Positions 1 to 11,055 of a stretch of 64,000 bases of DNA are shown in pieces (positions within the stretch are counted from its first letter, which is position 1; each line of letters begins with the position of its first letter). The translations under genes and the position numbers were made by a program. A model generated the notes under the pieces. The model was not told the DNA's origin. It worked only from the letters and a program-made list of their open reading frames with translations, and made no database searches. The stretch is from assembly GCA_947044365.1 (NCBI GenBank), contig OX345646.1, forward strand, positions 3,852,827 to 3,916,826. Reading direction: 5' to 3'. The DNA comes from Petrosia ficiformis. Lineage: Eukaryota > Porifera > Demospongiae > Haplosclerida > Petrosiidae.

Positions 1-64
1 ATTCAATGAACCGTTAACTGTTCATTATCATTGTTTGCTTAATGTAAAAAAAATTAATCATTAC

Positions 65-163
65 CATGTCAAGAGAGTCTAAGTTAGCATTAGCATCAAT
101 TAATATACGAGCCGCCTGAACTTTATTGAAGTTTGCAGCAATATGAAGAGGAGTCCATCTCAA
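65..163 (-). CDS. Ankyrin-repeat exon, gene copy A
   Basis: This 99-nt, phase-0 exon encodes one complete ankyrin repeat containing WTPLHIAA and ending in a LIDANANLDSL-type segment. The acceptor (ATATCAG) lies just above 163 and the donor (GTAATG) just below 65. It is the paralogue of the exons at 30747-30845 and 62164-62265. Ankyrin repeats form helical stacks that bind proteins, so this should be part of the sensing region of the ANK-Roc-COR protein. The rest of copy A continues off the left edge. Compared with its paralogues it carries ANFNK for AMYNN and QAAR for QVAR. Confidence 0.85.
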
Positions 164-514
164 CTGATATTGAAAGACAAATAAATAGTACAGTAAAAAA
201 CCAATGTGATACAAAATGTTTGTGATATTATAATTATAATAGTTAGTTAAACATAACTCTGCATACATGTTACACATGAATAGGATATCTTACTTGATAT
301 TTCATATAGTTGACTTAATTGTAGTATTAGTTGAGGAGTACTGAATTATCACTATTATATTAAATTAATCAACCAACTTAATAGTTTGAAATGATGGTGA
401 GGGTTTATAGTTTATAAATGTTATACTATCATGTCATCACAAATGTGGACATTCTCTGAGATTAGTATGAAATTTGCCTTAATACTATGATCTTTGACTA
501 TCACCTTTTCTCAG

Positions 515-574
515 ATATTTGGCAAGTGGATGGCTGAGGATGTGACTAGGAGATATGTCCTATATTACCTACAT
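515..574 (+). other. Conserved exon-like 60-nt block antisense to the ankyrin gene, copy A
   Basis: A 20-codon open segment (IFGKWMAEDV at its start) is framed by a good acceptor (CCTTTTCTCAG) and donor (CAT then GTAAGTC) on the plus strand. It lies in an intron of the minus-strand ankyrin gene. The same block recurs at 31197-31256 and 62617-62676. The only differences I see among the three are third-position changes (TTT/TTC and AAG/AAA), both synonymous. It may be an exon of an overlapping plus-strand transcript or a relic of one. No protein family is recognised. Confidence 0.35.
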
Positions 575-616
575 GTAAGTCTAGTTACACGCTCGCTCTT
601 GACAGATATACAGTGT

Positions 617-621
617 ATATA

Positions 622-655
<34 letters not shown>
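617..655. repeat. TA-rich microsatellite
   Basis: An almost pure run of TA dinucleotides sits directly beside the fold-back element. The paralogous positions in copies B and C (about 31300-31335 and 62718-62760) are also TA runs of different length. This fits an element that inserts into TA repeats or creates them. Confidence 0.9.
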
Positions 656-657
<2 letters not shown>

Positions 658-1042
658 TATATACAACATGGCTTCGAAGTGTGTATCAGTAATATCAGAC
701 CTGAACCCCAAGATAGTAGCCCGAGGCGAAGCCGAGGGCTGCTATTGAGTGGTGAAGGGTTGATATTGCTGATACACACCAAGAAGCCATGCTATATATA
801 TAATATATTCTATACCTAACATGTACATCAATGTTACCCAACATCTACGGTTCTACGCTCCTTTTTCCAAATCTTTTCAATTTACAACTTGACTGCGCAT
901 GCTCAGACTGATGCAATCTATTATGAATATCATAATAGGTCTTATTTCAGCCCTGTGGTTTCATATCCACCTGTGGTTGGGTGTATATCGCGTATAAAAC
1001 ACCTGTCGGTAACTTTGATGTGACTGTTCGCTGTGGTATATA
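656..1042 (+). mobile_element. Fold-back (hairpin) MITE, copy A
   Basis: Positions 667-791 form a long imperfect hairpin. CATGGCTTC at 667-675 pairs with GAAGCCATG at 783-791, and the tip is a GC-rich block (719-739) of the GCCCGAGGCGAAGCC type. The hairpin is followed by a tail containing TGACTGCGCATGC and ending in GTTCGCTGTGG before another TA run. The same unit sits at the same place in copies B and C, so it predates the duplication. An inverted relative lies at 63151-63600. No transposase is encoded and the family name is unknown. Confidence 0.7.
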
Positions 1043-1589
1043 TATATATATATTATATATAATATAATTACGTAAGTAAGTAAATTATATGTATGTACAT
1101 TACTATTTTACTATGTATCGGTATAATAGGTTAGTATTTAAGTACCCTGATAAGAAAAGACTTAAGTTTTGTAATTAGCAAATAGCCCTTTTTTGAGCAT
1201 TTCCAATTTTAAATATTCACAAATGCTACTTACTCTACCACCCACTATCAATCCAAGCAAAATCATGCATTTAGTTGTTTAGTCAACATAATATATAGAG
1301 TTCATTTTTGAAAGCAGTATGAAGGGTCACCATATCTTCATTTGTTTACCTTTGCCTTTTCTAATTCCTCTAAATCACTTAGTACAAACAGATTCACATT
1401 TATCAACAAATGACTTCACTAATTAAATTGTTGCTGAATCAATGGCAGAAGATAGGACACTCAAATATTGTGTTCCCATTGAACAGAATCTGTCTTAATT
1501 CAAGTAATGATACAATCACATCATGTGTATTCACATGCTTTTCTACAAAACCTTCATTTACAATACTTTAGTGATTTGTGTTTTCATGA

Positions 1590-2115
1590 ATGGCATTATT
1601 CACAACAAAATATAATTATGGAGAAAAAAAGTATCTCTATGTTTGGTTTTAGGATGGTGTGGTGTACGACATTTAGTAATCTGTCATGGCTGACTTTATT
1701 ATGCCTCAAACAAAACAGTTTTTTACAATTATTATTTTGATTATCTACTCTGCTTTTTTGAAAGGTTGTAATTGAATTATAAGAATATATTTCAACAGCT
1801 AGAACCACTATTAGTTCCAGTTTATACGTAAGCTTAGCATGTGTAGAAACTGGAACTAATGAGCTACAAGCAGTCAAGCAGCTTTCTTTCTGCTGCTCTA
1901 GCACACATTTCATTACACACCACACCTACTAATTGACTGAGTGCCTGGCAATATCCATAAGGTGGAACTTTAGCGGATACGGGTTTAAATAGTTAACAAT
2001 ACTTCCTGTTATTCATGATATTTATTACTTCACACGTTTTCCACCAGAAATAATTGATTATTGGAATGTTTGTTAAATGCTGTGGAAAGCAATTGTAGGG
2101 ATGGACTTGTGGGTT
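1590..2115. repeat. Dispersed repeat (family shared with 51.6-52.0 kb)
   Basis: This segment shares long stretches with 51600-52040, including CATGGCTGACTTTAT, the GCAGCTTTCTTTCTGCTGC block and the GGAAAGCAATYRTAGGGAT block. Copy B (32280-32460) carries a shorter version lacking about 200 bp present here (about 1767-1967). A further fragment with the ATTAATTGACC core is at about 49832-49945. No coding content is recognised. It lies within an intron of gene copy A. Confidence 0.6.
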
Positions 2116-2529
2116 ATAAAACTTCCTAGTGAAATGATATATTATGTGATCATCCATACATTAAGGTACAACTCATCTAAAAAAAAAACCATACATATAT
2201 ATTATGTAGCATATGACTCGAAGGTAAAAACAACCCTTCATGATTTTCTCATGTGATATTTTGTCAAGTCAAGTACATTAATTTTAAACACTATTCAGTC
2301 ATTTTGTACAGGAAACAGATAAAATACATTAGTCAAGAAGCCTAATGATACCAAATTTCATTGGATTTCTATATAAAATGACTGAATATGTATTCTGTGA
2401 TGAATTGTACCTTTTAACATGAACAGTCACTTTCTTTACACTATCACAAATTATTATGATTTTATTAATACTGGAAATCATATAACACTACAATATATAT
2501 ACTTGTTATTCATGTTATAATATACTCAC

Positions 2530-2625
2530 TGGATGATCAGTTGTATTAACATCTGCTCCATCAGTAATCACATCTTTTACTTTTTGTATATTTCCCTTCC
2601 ATACTGCATCATATAACTGTTGATT
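2530..2625 (-). CDS. First ankyrin-type exon, gene copy A
   Basis: A 96-nt phase-0 exon encodes 32 residues with the ankyrin pattern (LYDAVWKGNIQ, then ITDGADVNTTDHP). The acceptor is TTACTTTAG and the donor GTGAGTA. It joins the leader exon 3190-3261 and the next ankyrin exon at 65-163 without a phase change. Its paralogue is 33568-33663. The match to the ankyrin consensus is good at the GADVN turn but weaker at the first helix, as expected for a capping repeat. Confidence 0.8.
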
Positions 2626-3189
2626 CTAAAGTAATTAGAAATAGTATAATATAAAATATGTTTTATTATAAATTATAATTCTCACTAATAAATTAATAAC
2701 AAAACTGATCATAAACTTGTTATAATTAATAAAATATCTCAAGTTAGTACATTTGTATACTCTATTACATGAATATATGTAATGTATTATTAGTTTAGTA
2801 CTGGTGAGGAATCAATTACCTGACTTTAAGTATAGTACAAATGTACAATATTATCAAATTATTATCCTATATCATGAGTCACATGATATAACAAAGTACT
2901 AATTAATTTCTATGATTATGAGTTAATCATAGTCAATAGAAGTGTGGTCATTGTTCAAATACTCATTTGCTCTTTCCATTCAGTAGCTTAATTTCAATAT
3001 CTTTCTATTATTATACATGTATATAATCAAGTTACATTCCTAAAATGTACAAGACTAGTGAAGAAAAGGATCCATCCACACATAATCTTACTTAAAACAG
3101 GATCCATTACCAGTGATCAGTACTAATAATAATTATTATGTAAACAAATTTCACAAACACATGTATTATGTACATGTATACTGACATAC

Positions 3190-3261
3190 CAATTCCTGTT
3201 GCGGGTCCCAATACATTTGTAGTGGTTTTCCAATATGTTGAATTTCAGTATTATCAAATAT
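3190..3261 (-). CDS. Leader exon upstream of the ankyrin repeats, gene copy A
   Basis: A 72-nt phase-0 exon encodes 24 residues beginning IFDNTEIQHIGK and ending in WDPQQEL. It is bounded by acceptor GTCTAG and donor GTATGTC. Copy B has the same exon at 34229-34300 with the second half changed (the WDPQQ region is RRRQR). The fast change next to a conserved first half is notable. No domain is recognised. Homology between copies ends about 250 bp further upstream, so earlier exons and the promoter cannot be placed by comparison. Confidence 0.65.
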
Positions 3262-4053
3262 CTAGACAATTAGTAAGTAAATAATGAGATAGTAACAATT
3301 TATATATTTATTTCACAGGTTTCTGAATAATATCAGGAGTATATGATAGTAATGGAGTATTTAACAGGAACATTGACACAGTTTCTACATGTAATATTCA
3401 CTATTCTAAATATAAAATCATGCCACATCCTTACAACTATACTGTCATATAATATATGATGTAGTATATTGAACATTACATGAAGAAGTACAAATATGTA
3501 AACTCTATAAGTTCCGGTAATTCCATCATCATTTATATACGTGTATATTTTAATAGTTGTGGGAAATGTAATTCATAAAATACATTTACCACAACTATAT
3601 ATTAAATGAAGGAAAATAGAAATCAATAGATATATTATACCAGGTATATTGGATAGTAGTGTCTTATCCCCACCTCATAATAATCATTTGAATATAATTA
3701 TATTCATTACTATAACTTAATAAACAAATTAGTTTCATCGTCCTAATAATGATATTCATTGAGGAAATCCACCCAAAGGATGAGAAACTAGTAGTCTGTT
3801 GCCATAGCCACCAAATTATGTAACTAATACATGTATATATCTTGAATACTAGGGATAGTAGTATCAATATTTTATATTAAACTATGTATTAGACTCCATC
3901 TGGGATCAGGAATGATATACTCCTCTGCTGTTTATATACACTCTTTATCATCTGGGGACTAAACCTAAAATCTTAATGAGAGCACGTTAACTTTCTGGTT
4001 TATTAGATAATAGCGTTGGAAAAAATTAAGGGATTACTAATCATACACATACA
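3262..4053. other. Upstream region of gene copy A, no gene recognised
   Basis: AT-rich sequence. A and B stay similar to about 3510 (34525 in B) and then diverge abruptly, marking the edge of the duplicated block or a later rearrangement. A weak acceptor-like signal near 3965 on the minus strand is followed by a short open frame, not enough to call an exon. Confidence 0.4.
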
Positions 4054-4525
4054 TTAACCCTTAGAGCACTGATGTCACTTTGGCCTAAATAATGACTACG
4101 GGGGGAATTTTAAAGGGGGTGTCCCCCCGTTAATGCGGGGGTTGGAAGGGGGCGCAGCCCCCTCGCTGCTGACGAATTTAGCATTTTTTGACCCCGCCCA
4201 CGCCCTCCGGTGGGTAGCTGAGGCATTTTCCTTGCTGTGAAACCTGAAATCGTGGGTGTAGCTGGTGCCAACATGCAGTGGGGTCATTTTGTTAGCCCCA
4301 GTTCCAGTCAAAAAGGGGAGAGCACTGCATTTGACTTGATCCTACGATGCGCTTGGTGACTTTCGAGTCCCGGTAAGCAAGTTGGTGGAAGTAGTACTCC
4401 ATGTCGAAAAAGGAGCCAAGTTTGGGGTAGAGAAAGTGAACGGTGGCCACATTATATGCAATAGAGTCGCCAGTGTTGGAAATGGGAAGAATTTTGAAAA
4501 ACAGGCTCAGTGCTCTAAGGGTTAA
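4054..4525. mobile_element. piggyBac-like MITE flanked by TTAA
   Basis: TTAA duplications lie at 4054-4057 and 4522-4525. They enclose a 464-bp element whose ends are a perfect 15-bp inverted repeat, CCCTTAGAGCACTGA. TTAA targets with CCC-starting ends are the hallmark of piggyBac transposons. The interior is GC-rich for this window, with C- and G-runs at 4105-4165, and encodes no transposase, so the element is non-autonomous. Confidence 0.9.
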
Positions 4526-5506
4526 TAACCATTAACATGTTCAACATATGATGTAAGGCAACGACTATTTACATGAAGAAGTACTGTAAACATCTATCAG
4601 AATCAAATGCATTAATATGTTGGGTCACAATTCCTTCATACTAATCATATCATATCTAGTCTATTGGTACTGACCATTAACGTAGAGGAGGAAAAGTCAT
4701 GAGACAAGCACATATGCTACTTGTATAAAGTATGCATATTAAAAGTGTGGAGTAATGTCACACTATATCATATCCAAGTGAAACTTCAGTACCTCTCACA
4801 AATTCATAAATTCTCATACTGTTAACCATAATATGAGAATAATTATTATGATGATAGCAGGAATTATGCTGGTTGGCTATATATAGAACGATAAGCTGTT
4901 CAGCTAGACTCTCAGTTCCGCTTTTTGTGTAAGTAGGGGAGTTCTCCAAACTAATAAGTAATACTTTAATAATTATTATATTAGATAACTTACTTCACTC
5001 TTTTATCTTGAATTCGCTACACTATCTCTGCAAAGAAGTAGTAAATGAGCTACGCCCTTTCTCGATCTCCTCCAAATAAAGGGTGTGGCTCATCAAATTA
5101 GGTGTGGTTCCTTCATCATAAGCTCCACCTTAAAACATGGCAAGAGAAACGGAGTCAGATATCAGTTTATAAATCAATAATCCTCATTATATAAACAGGT
5201 TAGTCATTGATGGTTTGTTTGAAGCTGATAGTAACTGTATTGTATCTTGTATTCAAGTAATGATATTTCCAGTTCATATTTTTAAATACCTATTTTTCAT
5301 TATTCAGTTTGTATTGTAGTTGGACTAGACTACTCTCATTGTAGACAGATCAGATCTTCAAAGAGGTTCATGATAAAATTAATAATTATCAATACATTAT
5401 TGTGCAATTTTGTAAAGGGAAAACTCTAGTGATAGTGTCACATAGCCAGACACATCCCACTATACCACATGTGAGGAGAAGGGTCTGGTGAAATCCTATG
5501 TCACAG
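4526..5506. other. Intergenic stretch with one exon-like segment
   Basis: Mostly featureless AT-rich DNA. One plus-strand segment, 5199-5256, has an acceptor (ATAAACAG), 19 open codons (VIDGLFEADSNC-like) and a donor (GTAATG), and could be an exon of a plus-strand gene ending near 11 kb. That is weak evidence. The motif CCAAATAAAGGGTGTGG near 5075 recurs near 46570. Confidence 0.35.
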
Positions 5507-6123
5507 TTAAGGTAGTACTAGGGAGTGGGCGGATGCGACTCCAATCAGTTTCAAAATAGAATATTATATAATATGACTCTAACCTGGTGTAATAGCAACC
5601 TTCATATCTTCTGATCTTTATGTTTGTCTGTATGGGTGAGAGTGTCGCAAAAATCTCCATTTTTGCAATCGCAATAAGTACAAAACCAAGAAAGCCACGC
5701 CCACCAATCATGGCGTGCACAAAGTACAATGTATTTTGAGAAAACAAATAGAGCCGTTTTCTGAAAATTCATTTTACTTTTATAGTTACAAGAGGCTGAA
5801 GAAAGCTGAATTCTGTAGTTTTTCACTGAAACCATAAAATCTACCTTTCTGGGCACTATCAAACTCCGATCTTTCTCAGAGAGCAACTACAGTTAGCCTG
5901 CCAGGGTTTCCCACCCACCGCCCCCTCCACCACCCGAAGGGTGTGTTTAGCCTTGTTTCTGAAAATAAACTATCAGTGAAAACATTTAGGCCCAATAATT
6001 ATACCCCGAGTGGGTGTGGCTTCCAAAAGATACAGAATTGAACCAGATTGTATGCAGCAGGAAGCTGACAAGACTAGACGCTGATTGGAGTTTCATCTAC
6101 CCCTCCCCCTAGTACAACCTTAA
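5507..6123. mobile_element. TTAA-flanked element with GGTAGTACTAGGG ends
   Basis: TTAA sits at 5507-5510 and 6120-6123. The terminal repeats are GGTAGTACTAGGG at the left and its near-complement CCCTAGTACAACC at the right. A second matching block, ACTCCAATCAG, lies further in on both sides. The element is 609 bp. The target suggests piggyBac or Kolobok, but the GG start is not typical of piggyBac, so the class stays open. No transposase is visible. Confidence 0.75.
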
Positions 6124-7159
6124 CCACATGTCTATTGTATCCATGTATAACTACATGCTTGTAGGGAACAAATACATGTAGCTGTAGTGATGTTGAATTT
6201 CTGTCCCATGCATGCGTAAGTGTAAATTTACTCCCAAATTACACCATATTACTGAAGAGTCCAAAATTGTATATTATAGATAACACGTTTTTTGGTGGGT
6301 TTACATAAAAGATAAGTATATGAACAAGGGTCATGGAGGACAGGAGGTTAATGTACATTTATATGTACATGTATATTGGACCCAAAACTTAACAAAACAC
6401 TTCTATACAACCCTACATAAGTATATTTCATCTTTTGCTTTATAATGGTATAGGTACAATGTATATATACCTGTGTACATATAGGGAGTGGTTTTATTTG
6501 TTTTGGGTCTTACGTGTACATGTGTATGTTACCTCCAGTACATCACAACCCTTGTTCATATCCTTTTTGGGTTTTCATGTCCCTACATCTTTTTTCAAAA
6601 TGTATTATTCTACAACTACATGTAGTACATGTATGTTCAGGTATAATGTTAGTAACATGACAGTAAGCCTGAGCCTATTATTCCCAAAACATTGGTAAAT
6701 ATTCTGTTCTGAATTTCCCAAAATAGTATCCTATTATTCTTAATGAATTCACTGATTATTATTTAAAATTTCCAAAACTCACATACTGTACATGTACATG
6801 TACATTGCAAGTGGTGGATTAAGTTGCACTCTTTGCTTCCTAGAGATTTCTAAAGGTTTATGGCATCTTAATCGACTCAATGGTTATCTATCTCAGAAGA
6901 ACTGTAACAGCAAGATGAAGAAAAGCTGCTGTCACGGTCGGCCATTTTTCCAACATGTGCCACCATATGCCACGTGGCAATTATTTTAACCCTATTATTT
7001 CTGAAATTATTCTTATTCTGGGAAGCTCCTATTATTCTTTTAATTATTCCGGAATAATAGGCGCAGGCCTACATGATACTTGGTAAACCACACCCACTAA
7101 TTATACCTATTTCTATCAAACATACAACTTTAACTACACACCTTAATTCTCATTTATAG
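6124..7159. other. Intergenic or intronic stretch rich in TACATGTA
   Basis: No gene is recognised. Several TACATGTA palindromes occur (around 6360, 6615, 6790). The phrase TACTCCCAAATTACACCATATTRCT near 6230 recurs near 47262 and marks another dispersed repeat. Confidence 0.4.
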
Positions 7160-7237
7160 AACCAAGTAATGAAAAAGATGGAGGTTCTTTTCCAAACCAG
7201 ACTCCAAAAAATGAAGAAATTTATTACCATAGAAATG
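7160..7237 (+). CDS. Internal exon of unrecognised plus-strand gene 1
   Basis: A 78-nt exon has acceptor TCATTTATAG and donor GTAGGT. It reads phase 1 in and phase 1 out. It encodes a polar, low-hydrophobicity segment (SNEKDGGSFPNQTP, then EEIYYHRN). The phase fits exactly with the next exon at 8814. A tyrosine-containing polar stretch could be a cytoplasmic tail, but that is only a guess; I do not recognise the protein. Confidence 0.55.
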
Positions 7238-7326
7238 GTAGGTTTGATAATGTCATGTACATGTATGTTAATACAGGTATACATGTACATTGTGTGTACA
7301 TGTATACATGTAATTGTGTTGTTTAG

Positions 7327-7866
7327 TTAACCCTTTACACTCCATAATTAAACTGGACATTTTCTTTACATTCCCAAATTAATTTTCAAGGAATATGTGT
7401 AGGCTACTGTAACTACATGCACCTCAAGTTAAATTCAACTAGAATTTCTAACTTACTTTGCTGGAAATAAGAAAGCTATAGATGGAAAATTAATGCTTAG
7501 CTATCAGCAGGAAGATAGCAAGATGAGTGCTTGAAAGTTTAGTAGTCCAAAGAGCAATACCCACACCTTTACTTACCTGTATAACTTCCACATTTTACAC
7601 AACACAGCCTTCTAACTGACATTTTTAAACAGAGCACCTGTTAACAAAGTCATAGATACTAAATACATGGTTTGTTAGTTGGAGGAAAGCAGCAAGACGA
7701 GTGTTTGAGAGTGCAGTGGTCAATGCCAACACCAGCAGTTGGTGTCTTTGTCAATTTGATCACTTATTACTTTGGATTGGTTACTTGTATAGCTTCGATT
7801 TAAAGCACATTTAGTGCACTGTCTTGAGTAAAAATTTGGTTTAAAAATGTATCAAAGGACTGGTAT
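7327..7866. mobile_element. TTAA-family repeat, incomplete right end
   Basis: It starts with TTAA (7327-7330) followed by CCCTTTACACTCCATAATTA, matching the reverse complement of the right end at 11927. Homology to the complete element 11474-11927 continues to about 7866 (ATCAAAGGACT) and then stops where the SINE pair begins, so the right terminus is missing. It carries the GGAAAGCAGCAAGACGAGTG block also seen in 23400-23690. Confidence 0.7.
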
Positions 7867-7945
7867 TGTCACTGGAAATCAAACTCCAGAGTCCAGGCTA
7901 AAGACTTCAGCCACCAGTACTCACACCACTGAGGTTTAAGAGGAT
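7862..7945 (-). repeat. tRNA-derived SINE head, minus strand
   Basis: On the minus strand this reads TCAGTGGTGTGAGTACTGGTG, followed by GGAGTTTGATTTCC and CAGTGACAAT. These match the D-arm, anticodon-arm and T-arm parts of the tRNA-like copy at 7969-8041. The two copies face opposite ways and can pair with each other as a large hairpin. Confidence 0.6.
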
Positions 7946-7968
7946 TGTGAAGTGCTGATGATTGTGTG

Positions 7969-8041
7969 GTTGTCATAGCTCAGTGGTGTGAGCACTGGTG
8001 GCTGACATCAGTGGCTCTGGGTTGGATTACTAGTGACAACC
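7969..8041 (+). other. tRNA-like structure (SINE head or tRNA pseudogene)
   Basis: This 73-nt segment folds as a full cloverleaf. The acceptor stem GTTGTCA/TGACAAC is perfect. The D stem is GCTC/GAGC. The anticodon stem is CTGGT/ATCAG around a 7-base loop, GGCTGAC. A 5-base variable region is followed by T stem CTGGG/ACTAG. The would-be anticodon is CTG. G replaces the near-invariant T at position 33, and the T loop (TTGGATT) and B box are degenerate, so a functional tRNA is unlikely. A related inverted copy next door points to a tRNA-derived SINE. Confidence 0.6.
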
Positions 8042-8813
8042 AGCGTTTTTCACTTTCCTCTTTCAACCTTCATAATTACAATGTAGCATTTATAATATAC
8101 ATGTAACTCTATATGATTATGAATGTACATGTACATGTACATGCATGTGTATGTACATGTGTGTATGTACTAGGGCTGAGAGTAAGGCTCAACTTCCTTT
8201 GAACCCACTATATGATTAACAACCATACAATTGTACCAATGTGTGTATGAGCAAACACTAAAGTGGGTGTGACAGCAGCCTTAATCCATCTTTAAACCTT
8301 TACATAAGCCAAAGAGAGTTATACATGTTTCCATATGGAGTAAAGAACTGCATACAAAGTTGGACAGAGCCTTAAGCTCCTGAAATATCAACTTTGTTTA
8401 CATCTGAATTCTTCTAAGAGAATCTAACGGTCAAATCTTGGCTGTTTGGCTTGTTAACTACACCATATTCCAGGATTAATTAATAACAATTAAAATGTTA
8501 ATTAAAAGTTTAAATTAAACCATTTTAATGCAATGTTAAGAGTGCTATATGTTCCTGTACATACTAAAGCTGTGCACCTGGCATGATTTTTATTGGTTAT
8601 TGCCATAGTTGATATTACTGATATACTGGTTTTGCCAGACCCACAAGAGTTTATGATAACACCAAAATAAATAAATTTTAACATAGAGAAGACTTATTAA
8701 TTTTAATATAAAAATAAAAGTTCAATTATCATCACTCATACATGTACGTTCATATTCAAAATTAAGCTTTAGTATGTTATTACGAAGAAATGACAATTTC
8801 TCAACATTTTCAG

Positions 8814-8917
8814 GGAGTAAGGCACCTCATTTGTTATTAACAATGTTTCCAGCAGTACTAAACAACTACTCTGATGGCACTGATGTGGCTGTTACACAGA
8901 TACTTACAGGCCATAAG
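8814..8917 (+). CDS. Internal exon of unrecognised plus-strand gene 1
   Basis: A 104-nt exon has acceptor AACATTTTCAG and donor GTAAGTAG. It enters in phase 1, matching the exit of 7160-7237, and leaves in phase 0. The 34-residue product contains APHLLLTMFPAVLNNYSDG and ends VTQILTGHK. No domain is recognised. It joins in frame to the short terminal exon at 11023. Confidence 0.6.
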
Positions 8918-9573
8918 GTAAGTAGTTCCACCCAAGCACACAACTTCTTTTTCACACGAAGAACACATGGCTTTTTGGGACTTAGGATCATCTTTTGTAC
9001 TAAAGTACTACCATGCTTTAGATGTTTTACCAATGTTTTGTTACTCAAAGTCGAGCTGGCACTAGTACTTGGTGATTCCACTGATCAAGACAATCCCAGC
9101 TGCTATCAATTTGTGCACGCGCACAAGACACGTGGTGTGGGTGTTGTATGCTATCAATAATCAATATTCTCCCTATCAAACACAGTTATTGCTTTAATTT
9201 TTCGCTATCGGGTAAAATATCGAAATATCGGTGCCAGTACACAGCTCTAGTCCATACTACATGTACAATCATACTACAAATACGAAACTTAAACCCCACC
9301 CTCTGTGAATGTACATGTATGTAGATAAAGGTTCCTTATTGTGTTTTATGTATTCATCACATGTTTCTGTGAATGTATAATAACACAGTAAAATATTGTT
9401 ATAACAAAACGTTTTGGCCAAAGACATTTATCAGCTTATTCTAAATCCTTTGGGATTAAGCTTCTTGATATACATATACGTAGTTATATGTATATGTATA
9501 TTCATGACTTTCATTTATGTACATGTGTATGTACAGATTGGTATTCATTATGTACATGTATGCAAAATGTATA

Positions 9574-10278
9574 ATTGGGGCGAGCCTGAGCGAGCCCCAT
9601 ACTAGTGAGGTAGCTGAAAAGTTTGCATCGTATACATATATATTTGTGAGTTTGTTTGTATTCGTACGTATTCCGTAAATACTTTTAATTCTCGTATTCC
9701 GTAAATATCTTTTAATTTTTATCAATAAAATTTGAGAAAGCCATGTGCTTGCATTGTTCGTTATGAGAAAGGGACAGAGCCAAAAGACCTGGAGAAACTA
9801 ACGCGGAGAGAGAGGTGAGATTACGTAAGAGAAGAGAGACTGATGGAGCTTGTCGTAATCGAGAGAGACAGAGGAAGATAAGCTGAGCGAAGCCTGAGAA
9901 GAGAGATTGAACATTATGCTGGAGAGACAAGAGCTATGGAGACAGATTATGAAAGATAAGTAAGGTTGGTGAGACAGACAGAGGGAGATAAGAGATGATT
10001 AGACTGCTGAGCAAAGAAAAGAGAGATTGAAGATTATGCGGGAAAGACACATAGAGAGAACAGCTATAGATGGTTGAGCAGTGATCTTCCTGCTAAAGTA
10101 TTTAACATCAGGGTTTTTCCTACTTACCTTTATTGGTGAAACTTCCATCACTATTCCGTGAACTGTAGCGTTTGCCATCCTCACAGACTTGCACGTGTTC
10201 ATAATGCATGCGCAGTTGCACACACCCTCGTCTTACAACCACACCTTTTTATGTGTTCTCTCAGGCTTGCCCCACAAT
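9574..10278. mobile_element. Probable MITE with ATTG(T)GGGGC ends and purine-rich core
   Basis: The left end reads ATTGGGGCGAGCCTGAG and the right end, reversed, reads ATTGTGGGGCAAGCCTGAG. The first 25 bases also form a local hairpin (GGGGC..GAGC..GCCCC). The interior at 9770-10060 is strikingly rich in AGAGAGA-type purine runs. I cannot define a target-site duplication, so the boundaries are approximate. Confidence 0.5.
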
Positions 10279-10377
10279 GATTATCATTCTCTAGTATTAC
10301 TAAGATTATGAAAATGTGACTTATCATTAAATAACTAGTTTTGGAGATAGGAAGGCTGAATTTACAGGCAAGGCAGA

Positions 10378-10435
10378 AGTCAAACCCACGATCCTGGCTT
10401 GCTAGGCCATTGTTCTACTAACTAAGCCATGGGGA
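10378..10435 (-). repeat. tRNA-derived SINE head
   Basis: On the minus strand an A-box-like segment (TGGCTTAGTTAGTAGAAC) is followed about 30 bases later by a B-box-like GGGTTTGACTT. The phrase ACTAAGCCATGG is repeated just outside (around 10450). The spacing fits a tRNA-derived SINE promoter. The B box is degenerate. Confidence 0.5.
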
Positions 10436-11022
10436 CTCAGGAGACAGACTAAGCCATGGTGATCCATAATGGAGGTATCTTTTCTCCATTGGGGGAGAGG
10501 GAGGGGTAGATGTTGACACAGGTCTAATAACACTCCAAATAATCTTTCAACCTATAGGAGCACTCCCACCTGAGAATTCAGCATCTTTTCTCCAAATCTA
10601 TTTTACTTTGTTTCTTGTCTATAGGGTGTTGTCACAATTCATTTCCACCATTATTAGTTTTGAAGATGTAATACAAAATGATTATATGATATATGATATT
10701 GTTGATTTATCATTTTATATATCATTTCATATAATGATATATAAACTTTATCCTGAAATTATTTAAAGGACTATTCTCTCTTCAGTTTATCTGTTAGGAA
10801 TAATTAAATATGAAATGATTAATAAAAAATTACTGTTTTAATAATTCTTATAATGTAATATCAAACATAACATGATAATAGAAGATTGATTCTATGAGAC
10901 TACAACCAAATGTAATAGTTCATTAATACAATTAATATAATATTATAAATCATTATTTTAAATACATCAAATTTCTAGTGTTTATATTCCTATTATTATT
11001 TATAATGTTCCTTTCTTCATAG

Positions 11023-11043
11023 ATTCTCATAGAAGAGTTATAG
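11023..11043 (+). CDS. Terminal exon of plus-strand gene 1
   Basis: Seven codons (ILIEEL and a TAG stop) follow the acceptor CTTTCTTCATAG and continue exon 8814-8917 in phase 0. In the same frame, 12 bases after the stop, an ATG opens the next exon. The TAG could therefore be a nonsense change inside one longer gene rather than a true end. The related sequence at 16491 has the same acceptor but a different frame. Confidence 0.45.
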   Translation: MLIEEL

Positions 11044-11055
11044 TTTGATATATCA

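Noticed and set aside
1350..1413. Exon-like minus-strand block (HLLINVNLFVLSDLEELEKAK) conserved in copies A, B and C between ankyrin exons
   Set aside because: Its entry phase (2) does not fit the flanking phase-0 ankyrin exons, which join seamlessly without it; conservation is explained by the duplication.
3664..4311. Open frames upstream of copy A, including one across 4096-4311
   Set aside because: The latter lies inside the piggyBac-like MITE; the others have no homology between copies and no domain.
8502..8684. Short minus-strand open frame with a GSGKTS string resembling a P-loop
   Set aside because: Only 60 codons, no other NTPase motif, AT-rich surroundings and no splice context; chance match.
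9712..9930. Open frame rich in Leu and Ser on the minus strand
   Set aside because: Arises from the AGAGAGA purine-rich interior of a probable MITE; no domain or splice signals.
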